Shown: positions 51,822-59,474 of the stretch, one piece after another | Layout of the letters: each line of letters starts with the position of its first letter | How positions within the stretch are numbered: position 1 is the stretch's first letter | DNA from: Balneola sp. EhC07 | Lineage (GTDB): Bacteria; Bacteroidota; Rhodothermia; Balneolales; Balneolaceae | Assembly (NCBI RefSeq): GCF_001650905.1 | Contig: NZ_LXYG01000016.1 | Coordinates: forward strand, 248,001 to 312,000 | Reading direction: 5' to 3' | Length of the DNA stretch: 64,000 nt | Position numbers and translations under genes: made by a program | The notes under the pieces: generated by a model | What the model was told of the DNA's origin: nothing | What the model saw: the letters and a program-made list of their open reading frames with translations, nothing else | The model's database searches: none

Positions 51822-53594
51822 ATGACTTTAAAAAGAACACATACCTGCGGAGAATTAACAGCCGAGAATATCGGAGACGAAGTAATATTAAACGGTTGGG
51901 TTGGTCCACGTCGTGATCTTGGCGGTGTGATCTTTATTGATCTGCGCGATCGCTATGGAATTACTCAGGTTGTTTTCACTGAAACCGATGAAAAATTACA
52001 TGCTAAAGCAGAAGAGCTACGCGCTGAATATGTTGTAGGCGTGAAAGGAAAAGTGATTACGCGTGGCGATGAAAATGTGAATGCGAATTTGGTTACCGGT
52101 GAAATCGAAGTCGAAGCTACAGATCTGATCTTTTATTCAGAAGCAGAAACTCCTCCGTTTGAAATTAAAGACGGTATTGCTACAAATGAAGAAGTTCGTT
52201 TGAAATATCGTTATCTGGATCTTCGTCGCGCTGAGATGCAGGAAAAAATGATGCTTCGTTCAAAAGCATACCATGCAATTCGGTCTTATTATCATAAGAA
52301 TGACTTCGTTGAAGTTGAAACACCTGTATTGATGCGAAGTACACCCGAAGGCGCGCGCGATTATTTGGTTCCGAGTAGAGTAAATGAAGGGAAATTCTTT
52401 GCGCTTCCACAAAGTCCTCAGACCTACAAGCAGCTATTGATGGTTTCAGGGTTCGACAGGTATTTTCAGATAGTGAAATGTTTCCGTGATGAAGACCTGA
52501 GAGCTGATCGTCAGCCGGAATTTACACAGGTAGATGTGGAGATGAGTTTCGTAAATGAAGATGACATTTACACCTATCACGAAGGTTTGATGAAAATGAT
52601 CTTCAAGGAAACGATCAATGTTGATATTGAAACTCCGTTTCCTCGAATGACTTATGATGATGCCATGAATACATATGGTTCTGACAAACCGGACACTCGT
52701 TTTGGAATGGAGTTCAAAGATTTCTCTGATATTGTTAAAGATGCGGAATTCAAAGTGTTTTCAGGGACGGTTGCAAATGGTGGTGGAGTAATAGGAATTA
52801 CGGTTCCCGGACAAGGAGAAATGGGTCGCGGTGCTATTGACCGTTTAACAGACCGTGTTAAAAAAGAAACCGGAGCAGGCGGACTTATCTACATCAAAAT
52901 GCAGGAAGACGGACCAATGTGTAGCGTTGGTAAATTCCTGACTGAAGAGATCGTTTCTGAAATGGTAGAAGCTTCCGGTGCAGAAAAAGGAGATCTGGTA
53001 TTGATTCTGGCAGGACCAAAACCTGATGTCTTAAACCAACTTGGTCAGCTTAGATTAATGATGGGTAAAGATCTTGGGTTGATCGATAACTCGAAATTCA
53101 ATCTTTTATGGGTTACTGACTTTCCGTTGTTGGATTGGGATGAAGAAACCAGAAGATATCATGCCATGCACCATCCGTTTACTTCACCAAAAGAAGAAGA
53201 CATGGAATTAATTGATACGGATCCTGCTGCTGTTAAAGCCAGAGCTTATGACTTGGTATTAAACGGAAGTGAAATTGGTGGTGGTTCGATCAGAATTCAT
53301 AACAGAAAAGTACAGCAAAGAATGTTCGAGCTTCTCGGAATCGGAGAAGAAGAAGCAGAAGAAAAATTCGGTTTTCTACTTTCAGCATTCAAATACGGAG
53401 CTCCTCCACACGGTGGTATCGCTCTTGGTTTGGACAGAATTGTGATGTTGCTGACAGGAGCAAAAAGCTTGCGGGATGTTATAGCTTTCCCAAAAAATCA
53501 AAAAGCTCAAAGCATTATGGACAACAGCCCGGATGTGGTAGATAAACACCAATTAGATGAATTGCATATTCAGATAAAAAAGAAATTGAGCTGA
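51822..53594 (+). CDS. aspS: aspartyl-tRNA synthetase
   Basis: Attaches aspartate to tRNA-Asp. N-terminal OB fold (LNGWVGPRRDLGGVIFIDLR), class II motif 2 (FRDEDLRADRQPEFTQVDVE), the bacterial GAD insertion in the middle, and motif 3 (GIALGLDRIVMLL). 590 residues is normal for the bacterial type. The stop TGA shares one base with the next ATG, so the DUF429 gene is co-translated. Confidence 0.97.
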   Translation: MTLKRTHTCGELTAENIGDEVILNGWVGPRRDLGGVIFIDLRDRYGITQVVFTETDEKLHAKAEELRAEYVVGVKGKVITRGDENVNANLVTGEIEVEATDLIFYSEAETPPFEIKDGIATNEEVRLKYRYLDLRRAEMQEKMMLRSKAYHAIRSYYHKNDFVEVETPVLMRSTPEGARDYLVPSRVNEGKFFALPQSPQTYKQLLMVSGFDRYFQIVKCFRDEDLRADRQPEFTQVDVEMSFVNEDDIYTYHEGLMKMIFKETINVDIETPFPRMTYDDAMNTYGSDKPDTRFGMEFKDFSDIVKDAEFKVFSGTVANGGGVIGITVPGQGEMGRGAIDRLTDRVKKETGAGGLIYIKMQEDGPMCSVGKFLTEEIVSEMVEASGAEKGDLVLILAGPKPDVLNQLGQLRLMMGKDLGLIDNSKFNLLWVTDFPLLDWDEETRRYHAMHHPFTSPKEEDMELIDTDPAAVKARAYDLVLNGSEIGGGSIRIHNRKVQQRMFELLGIGEEEAEEKFGFLLSAFKYGAPPHGGIALGLDRIVMLLTGAKSLRDVIAFPKNQKAQSIMDNSPDVVDKHQLDELHIQIKKKLS

Positions 53595-54301
53595 TGAAAA
53601 CAGGCGGCATTGACGGGTGCAAAATCGGATGGCTATTTATTTCTTTTGATAAAGGAAACGAAAGATGGGAAGTGCTTGAAACCAAGGAGCAGTTAGAAGA
53701 AAAGTTTCTTGAGACGGATCGCGTGTTTCTTGATATGCCCATTGGTTTAGAAGACGAAGAATATACTCGTGAATGCGATGCTTTAATGAGAAAAGAAGTA
53801 GGCGGAAGTTATTCTTCCAGCGTTTTTTCTCCGCCAATTCGTCCGGCGTTGGCCGCTCCAAGTTATGTTGAAGCTAATATGATCAGCTACGAATACACAG
53901 AGAAGAAGCTGTCTCTTCAATCCTGGAACATCACACCAAAGATTCAAATGGTGGATGATCTGCTTACAACTCATAAAGGTCTCGAAGAAAAAGTGCTGGA
54001 AAGTCACCCTGAACATTTATTTCAGATATTGAATGAGGGTGAGATCTTTCAAAAAAAGAATTTAAAAAAAGGGATCAAGCATCGCCTTAAATTGATCGAA
54101 GAGGAAGAGCCAGTTGTCGACGATTTCTTTCGTGATATCAAAGAAGAATACAGACGAAGCGAAATTGCTGAAGACGATATAGTAGATGCGATGGTGTTGG
54201 CTCTGTTTGCCAAATGGTCAAAAGAAAAACCTCTGAAAACTATCCCTGCTGAAGTAGAAAAAGATGCTATGGGATTACCAAAGGCCTATCACTTTATTTA
54301 A
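53594..54301 (+). CDS. DUF429 family protein
   Basis: A 235-residue soluble protein. MKTGGIDGCKIGWLFISFD at the start, VFLDMPIGLE with its acidic residue, and SYSSSVFSPPIRPALAAPSY are features of DUF429, a predicted RNase H-fold nuclease-like family. Function unproven. It overlaps the aspS stop by one base. A strong A/T-rich hairpin follows. Confidence 0.9.
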   Translation: MKTGGIDGCKIGWLFISFDKGNERWEVLETKEQLEEKFLETDRVFLDMPIGLEDEEYTRECDALMRKEVGGSYSSSVFSPPIRPALAAPSYVEANMISYEYTEKKLSLQSWNITPKIQMVDDLLTTHKGLEEKVLESHPEHLFQILNEGEIFQKKNLKKGIKHRLKLIEEEEPVVDDFFRDIKEEYRRSEIAEDDIVDAMVLALFAKWSKEKPLKTIPAEVEKDAMGLPKAYHFI

Positions 54302-54310
54302 CTGATTTTG

Positions 54311-54355
54311 AGTTTTTAGTGTTGAGTTATGAGTGGTAACTCAACTCTAAAAACT
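54311..54355. repeat. intergenic inverted repeat between convergent genes
   Basis: AGTTTTTAGTGTTGAGTTA (54311-54329) pairs with TAACTCAACTCTAAAAACT (54337-54355) at 18 of 19 positions around a 7-nt loop, with no clear T-run. It fills the gap between DUF429 and sthA. Confidence 0.75.
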
Positions 54356-54368
54356 AACCACTTAAAAC

Positions 54369-55826
54369 TCATTTAAGTATTTTCTTGTACTTCACTCCTG
54401 CTTTGTGAACATAATTTATTCCATTGAAAGCTGCTATTCTGTAAGCTTCACTATAGGTAGGGTAATTCAGCACATGATCGATAAAGTAACGGATATCGCC
54501 ACCTAAATTCATTACTGCTTGTCCCAAATGAATGAGATCGCTGGCTCGTTCGCCGATAATATGAATACCGAGAATTTTAAAAGTCTCCTGATCAAAAACA
54601 ATCTTAAGTAATCCTGTTTGTTGATTACTTACATCACCTTGAGTAATGTTTTTATAATATGCGCGCCCAACAGCTACATTAAACCCTTTATCAATTGCTT
54701 CTTGTTGCGTAAGACCAATATTTGAAATTTCGGGAATAGAATAGATAGCAAATGGAATTTGGTCGGGCATTTCCAGCGAGTTGTTTTCTCTAAACATTTC
54801 ACAAGATGCAATTCTACCCTGAGAAAATGATGCAGAGGCCAATCGCGGGAAGCCGGAAGCATCACCTGCAGCAAAAATATTATCTACCGAAGTTCGGAAA
54901 GTGCCATTTGTTTTAACAAACCCTTCTTCGTCGAGATCAACTCCTACATCTTCTAATCCAACACCATTTGTATTAGGGAGTTTCTTTCCCAAATAAAGCA
55001 CATGTTCAGTTTCCAGGACATATTTTCGTCCCTTTTCTTTATCTCCTTTAAGAGTATGCATTACTTCTACTGAACCCCGAAGATCATTAACACTGATAGA
55101 AAGGTCTCTGACTCTTTTGATTACTTCAATGGAATGATCCTTTAAAACAATCCCAAGCTCTTTTTGTATATCCTCGTCAAGGAAGGGAAGGAATTCCGAA
55201 GTATAACTGAGAATAGTGACTCTAGTCCCAAGAGATGAAAATGTAGTTGCATATTCAAGAGCATTGATACCACTTCCAATGATCACCATTCTTCGGGGAA
55301 TATGAGTTAATGAAAGAACGGAATTATCATCTAAGACCAGATCATGATCAACCTTAAAACCATCAGGTTCTTTATTGTGACTTCCGGTTGCAAGCAAAAT
55401 ATATTCAGCAGTAAATTCCTTTTTTTCACCCTCCCAATTTTTTACTTCAATAGTGTGATTATCTTTTAAAGTCCCGTAGCCTCTGTAGGTATCTACTTCA
55501 TTTTTTAAAAGATCATTTTCAACCTTTTTGTTCTTGCTTTCCAGAATCTGATCTTTGTAAGAGAGTAAGTCACCCATTAGATATTTTGAATAGGGCTTTT
55601 CTTTAGCCTCTTCAGGGAATTGATTCTGATAGCGCTGAATAATCCGTGAAGTTTCACGGAGAGCTTTACTCGGAACTGTTCCGGAATTTATCCATGCTCC
55701 ACCTAAATGGTCTTGATTGGCTTCAATAACCAGAACTTTCTTATCAAATTTTGAGCTTTGCATAGCACAAGAAAACCCTGCAGGGCCGCTACCAAGGATA
55801 ATTACGTCGTAATCGTACTTTTTCAT
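54369..55826 (-). CDS. sthA: soluble (Si-specific) NAD(P)(+) transhydrogenase
   Basis: Flavoprotein that passes hydride between NADPH and NAD. FAD motif VIILGSGPAGFSCA, second Rossmann motif MVIIGSGINALEYA, and GDASGFPRLASASFSQGRIA. The usual disulfide of the lipoamide dehydrogenase family is absent: the segment reads GGAWINSGTVPSKALRE, as in SthA, where the Cys pair is replaced. 485 residues is normal. Single gene. Confidence 0.92.
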   Translation of the reverse strand: MKKYDYDVIILGSGPAGFSCAMQSSKFDKKVLVIEANQDHLGGAWINSGTVPSKALRETSRIIQRYQNQFPEEAKEKPYSKYLMGDLLSYKDQILESKNKKVENDLLKNEVDTYRGYGTLKDNHTIEVKNWEGEKKEFTAEYILLATGSHNKEPDGFKVDHDLVLDDNSVLSLTHIPRRMVIIGSGINALEYATTFSSLGTRVTILSYTSEFLPFLDEDIQKELGIVLKDHSIEVIKRVRDLSISVNDLRGSVEVMHTLKGDKEKGRKYVLETEHVLYLGKKLPNTNGVGLEDVGVDLDEEGFVKTNGTFRTSVDNIFAAGDASGFPRLASASFSQGRIASCEMFRENNSLEMPDQIPFAIYSIPEISNIGLTQQEAIDKGFNVAVGRAYYKNITQGDVSNQQTGLLKIVFDQETFKILGIHIIGERASDLIHLGQAVMNLGGDIRYFIDHVLNYPTYSEAYRIAAFNGINYVHKAGVKYKKILK

Positions 55827-55962
55827 AGTTAGTATAGTGAGTGTGAGCTTGAAAGATAGCCCATTTTTAACCCTAAATCAGATATAGAATCAGCTAATAG
55901 TGTAAACAAATCGAAAAGATAGACACTTTATATAGTCACAGGAACGAATTTAACAATGTCAT

Positions 55963-55980
55963 TGCTTATTTTAATAAGCA
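55963..55980. promoter_or_regulatory. operator-like palindrome upstream of sod
   Basis: TGCTTATT-TT-AATAAGCA is a perfect 8-2-8 palindrome, 63 nt before the sod start and about where a promoter would be. It could be the site of a redox or metal regulator (Fur/PerR-like or another dimer); the regulator is not identified. Confidence 0.5.
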
Positions 55981-56043
55981 GAAAAAGTGGCATCAAATTT
56001 GTAGATGCTTGAGAATAGAAATTTAAATTAACAAAGAGGAACC

Positions 56044-56652
56044 ATGGCTTACGAATTACCGGAACTACCATATGCTTACGATGCATTAGAACCTCATTTT
56101 GATGCAAAAACGATGGAGATCCATCACACTAAGCATCATCAGGGATATACAAATAAAGTAAACGCAGCTCTTGAAGGACATGCTTTTGCAGATCTGGATA
56201 TTGAGGAAGTGCTAACCAGAATTAATGAAGTGCCTGATTCAGTGAAGCAGGGAGTCATCAATAACGGTGGTGGTTATGCAAACCATAAATTATTTTGGAC
56301 CATTCTTTCACCAAACGGTGGCGGAAATCCTGATGGAGATATAGCAGAGGCTATCAATGAAGCTTTTGGAAGCTTTGATAAATTCAAAGAAGAATTCAGT
56401 AATGCTGCAGGCACTCGCTTTGGTTCAGGATGGGCATGGTTATCAGTAGATGGTAGCGGAAATCTGAAAGTTCATTCAACAGCAAATCAAGATAGTCCTT
56501 TAATGGATGGATTAACTCCGGTTCTTGGATTGGACGTTTGGGAGCATGCGTACTATTTAAATTATCAAAACCGACGTCCTGACTATATTTCAGCATTCTG
56601 GAATGTTATCAATTGGGATCAGGTAAATAAAAACTATAAAGACGCGAAGTAA
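56044..56652 (+). CDS. sodA: superoxide dismutase (Mn/Fe family, Mn-like)
   Basis: Converts superoxide to oxygen and peroxide in the cytoplasm. Metal ligands His27, His81, Asp164 and His168 are all present ([35 protein letters not shown]). STANQDSPL with Gln149 is the manganese-type pattern, so Mn is the likely metal, though cambialistic use cannot be excluded. Good ribosome site AGAGGA. The bacilliredoxin gene follows after 48 nt. Confidence 0.95.
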   Translation: MAYELPELPYAYDALEPHFDAKTMEIHHTKHHQGYTNKVNAALEGHAFADLDIEEVLTRINEVPDSVKQGVINNGGGYANHKLFWTILSPNGGGNPDGDIAEAINEAFGSFDKFKEEFSNAAGTRFGSGWAWLSVDGSGNLKVHSTANQDSPLMDGLTPVLGLDVWEHAYYLNYQNRRPDYISAFWNVINWDQVNKNYKDAK

Positions 56653-56700
56653 TCTTTTTACAGAGATTCGTATCTTAACTCCAATTTAAAAGGAGAAATT

Positions 56701-57147
56701 ATGCAATTTGGATTTGGAATAGGTCCTGATACGTCCTGGATGAGAGAAGAACTCACACAATTTGGTGTGGAAGAACTCAAAACTCCGGAAGATGTAGACC
56801 GTGCAATGAAAGAGTACAAAGGCACAATGCTGATGGCGATAAATTCGGTATGCGGCTGTGCTGCCGGAAATGCCCGACCGGGCTTGGGAATTGCTTTAGA
56901 AAATTCTGAAGCGAAACCTGATCATATGGTTACTGTATTTGCCGGACAGGATAAAGAAGCAACTGCTCATGCACGAGCTTACTTCAGCGAGTATCCACCA
57001 TCATCACCTGCATTTGCATATTTTGTAGATGGGGAAATTAAAGCAATGATTCCCCGTCACAGAATAGAAGGCAGAACAAGTGAAGATGTAGCTAATGATC
57101 TTAAAATGGTTTTCGAAGCCTTTGGAAAAGAAAAGGATGAAAAGTAA
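56701..57147 (+). CDS. BrxA/BrxB family bacilliredoxin
   Basis: A 148-residue thioredoxin-fold protein with the CGC active site at residues 51-53 (INSVCGCAAGNARPGLGIAL). It removes thiol adducts from oxidised protein cysteines; the partner low-molecular thiol in this organism is unknown (bacillithiol in firmicutes and in some Bacteroidota). AAGGAG ribosome site. Together with sod upstream this looks like an oxidative-stress unit, closed by a terminator. Confidence 0.92.
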   Translation: MQFGFGIGPDTSWMREELTQFGVEELKTPEDVDRAMKEYKGTMLMAINSVCGCAAGNARPGLGIALENSEAKPDHMVTVFAGQDKEATAHARAYFSEYPPSSPAFAYFVDGEIKAMIPRHRIEGRTSEDVANDLKMVFEAFGKEKDEK

Positions 57148-57174
57148 AAACCTTTAAATGATCATCATTTATTT

Positions 57175-57207
57175 AAACCCTGAGTATTAAAGTACTCAGG
57201 GTTTTTT
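57175..57207 (+). terminator. Terminator of the sod-bacilliredoxin unit
   Basis: AAACCCTGAGTA pairs perfectly with TACTCAGGGTTT around a 6-nt loop, followed by T residues. Confidence 0.93.
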
Positions 57208-57266
57208 ATTTTAGTAAAATTAATAAGTGTCGATAACACTGTTTGTACTAAAATTTTGGGAACTGA

Positions 57267-57641
57267 ATGAAAAAAGCGATTATCGTTGAAGATAATTTAT
57301 TGATAGCAGTTGTTTACAGGCATTACCTCGAGAAAATGAATTACAAGATCATTAAGGAAGTAACAACGGGGGAGATGGCCATTGAGGTTTTGGCTAGCGA
57401 AAAAGTCGATATTATTATAATGGATATTATGCTGAATGGTGTAATAGATGGTATTGATGCTATGGTTGAGATCAGAAAACAGACGAACAGCCCTGTAGTT
57501 TTTGCCAGCGGCAACTCTGATGCATTAAATATGAGCAGAGCTTCGGAGGTTTCAAATTCAATGTTTTTGATAAAACCTGTTACTGAAGATGACTTTACAA
57601 CAGCAGTTTATAAAATGACAGGAACAAAAAAGCCGGTCTGA
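57267..57641 (+). CDS. stand-alone receiver domain protein (CheY-like)
   Basis: A 124-residue receiver domain without output domain. Acidic pair in VEDN, phospho-acceptor Asp53 (IIIMDIMLNGVIDG), Ser/Thr position in FASGNSD and Lys in FLIKPVTEDD. NGVIDG is the loop of regulators found with histidine kinases of the HWE or PAS type. No kinase lies beside it. It ends exactly where the convergent mscS gene ends, with no spacer. Confidence 0.9.
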   Translation: MKKAIIVEDNLLIAVVYRHYLEKMNYKIIKEVTTGEMAIEVLASEKVDIIIMDIMLNGVIDGIDAMVEIRKQTNSPVVFASGNSDALNMSRASEVSNSMFLIKPVTEDDFTTAVYKMTGTKKPV

Positions 57642-59324
57642 TTACTTCCCACTCCCAAAATCCACTTCTTTACCATCTTTGAAGATCCGTAATCCATCGG
57701 GATTACTTTTTGAGCCGTTTGGTCCATATTCAGTAACGCTAGCCGCCAACTCTTCTTCAGTTCTGGGTTCACCAACTTGTCTGGGTTCATCTTTGTGAAA
57801 GGAATCTACATGTAGTGTCTGAGTCGGGAACGCAAATTCAACACCAACTTCTTTGGCAAGTTTCAGAACTTCGAGAAAGAAATTATGCTTTTGTTGTAAT
57901 TCGGTACTCCAATCAGGCACTTTAAAGAATACATATACCATCACATCTAAAGAGTGTGCTCCAAAAGCATTGAAGTGGACTTCATAAAAATCCTGACGAA
58001 AATGAGAATTTGATTTTACAATCGCTTTAATGCCTTCCACAAAAGCTTCCATCTGTTCAGGAGAGGTTGAATAGGTTAGATTAAGAGTAGTCAATAAACG
58101 ACGATATTCGCGGAGTCCTAAATTATCAACTTCATTATTGGAAATGTTTGAGTTTGGAACGCTCACCAGTGAATTATAAAAAGTTCTTATTCTGGTAGAT
58201 CTGAATCCCACTTCTTCAACAGTTCCTTCTACTCCTGCAACTTTTATCCAATCACCAATCCTGAAAGGCTTATCAACAAAGATGGTTACGGAGCCGAAGA
58301 AATTAGCTAAAGTATCACGTGCGGCAAGGGCTACTGCAAGTCCACCAATACCGAGACCTGCAATTAAAGAAGCAACATTATATCCGTTGTTTTGGAGGAT
58401 TAGAATTACCCCCATCACAAGAACAAAAAAGCGAAGTGTTTTACGAATCAAGGGGACGAGTTGGTCATCCAGTTTGGTTTCGGTTTTTGAAGTGAGGACT
58501 CCTAAATACTTAGAAAATACATCTGAAAGGTTATAGAACAGCCATATAAATCCTACAGAGACAGCTATTTCAAGAATCAGCGAGAGGTAGTGATTAACCG
58601 TAACAGATAGTTGAAGGTTGGTAAAAGTTGCCAGCCAGAAAAACATCATAAAAATAAAACCGGATGGCTTATCTATTCCGTCAATCAGATCGTCATCCCA
58701 GGTAAACGCTGTCTTTTTGGCTAATTTATGGATGTAATTTTCTAGAATAAATTCGAATACCTTTCGGAAGATCAATCCGAGTAAAAGCCAGCAAAAAACA
58801 GCTATGTACTGCCAGATTTGTATTCCAAACCAATCTTGTTTTAAAGAAGCGGGTAATTCTCCAACTACAGCTTCCACTAAGGAAGAAAAAGTATCTCTAT
58901 ATAATTCAGGAATTTGCTCAATGGTAGCTTTTGAAAATACCCATTCATCATTTGTCTTGGTAAGGTAGATCTCAGGAAGCTCATCAAATAAAATATACTG
59001 TTGCAAACCGGAGAGGCTATCTACATAATTTCTTGTATTTGGAACGTTCTCATATTCAACTAATAAGCCTCTGGCATCAAGAACTTTTTTTAATTCGGTA
59101 GCAAGTTCAATACGTTCTTCATCAGTTCCTTCAAGCATCTTCATTGTTAAAGCCGCTTTGCTCAAATCCAAGTGACCTGTTTGTTGCCAGTGCAAAAAAG
59201 TATGCAACGACTTCTTAGGAGTAGATAACAGTTCTGACTGTGCATTTTGAAAAGCCAGTGCTGATCCCGACAATAAAAACAGTAGACAAATAAACCCTGA
59301 TGTGAAAAAACGTTTTAAACTCAT
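57642..59324 (-). CDS. mechanosensitive channel, MscS family
   Basis: A 560-residue inner-membrane channel that opens on osmotic down-shock. Signal peptide, about 130 residues in the periplasm, several membrane helices between about 160 and 330, then the MscS pore and beta domain (LGIGGLAVALAARDTLANFF, DKPFRIGDWIKVAGVEGTVE, SVPNSNISNNEVDNLG). A Gly/Ala-rich TM3 is present. C-terminal tail is polar. Convergent with the receiver gene and touching it. Confidence 0.92.
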   Translation of the reverse strand: MSLKRFFTSGFICLLFLLSGSALAFQNAQSELLSTPKKSLHTFLHWQQTGHLDLSKAALTMKMLEGTDEERIELATELKKVLDARGLLVEYENVPNTRNYVDSLSGLQQYILFDELPEIYLTKTNDEWVFSKATIEQIPELYRDTFSSLVEAVVGELPASLKQDWFGIQIWQYIAVFCWLLLGLIFRKVFEFILENYIHKLAKKTAFTWDDDLIDGIDKPSGFIFMMFFWLATFTNLQLSVTVNHYLSLILEIAVSVGFIWLFYNLSDVFSKYLGVLTSKTETKLDDQLVPLIRKTLRFFVLVMGVILILQNNGYNVASLIAGLGIGGLAVALAARDTLANFFGSVTIFVDKPFRIGDWIKVAGVEGTVEEVGFRSTRIRTFYNSLVSVPNSNISNNEVDNLGLREYRRLLTTLNLTYSTSPEQMEAFVEGIKAIVKSNSHFRQDFYEVHFNAFGAHSLDVMVYVFFKVPDWSTELQQKHNFFLEVLKLAKEVGVEFAFPTQTLHVDSFHKDEPRQVGEPRTEEELAASVTEYGPNGSKSNPDGLRIFKDGKEVDFGSGK

Positions 59325-59474
59325 AAATAAATCCAGTTAATTGATTGCAAATAAAATAAAGAATGTTTCGGAGGCATTAAAAGATGAATAATAAAAGAAA
59401 ACGGGTAACAAAAAACAGAAAAAGCCGTAGCTTCATGAACGCAAAATTTAAATAGACTAAAGGGCAGATTAAGA

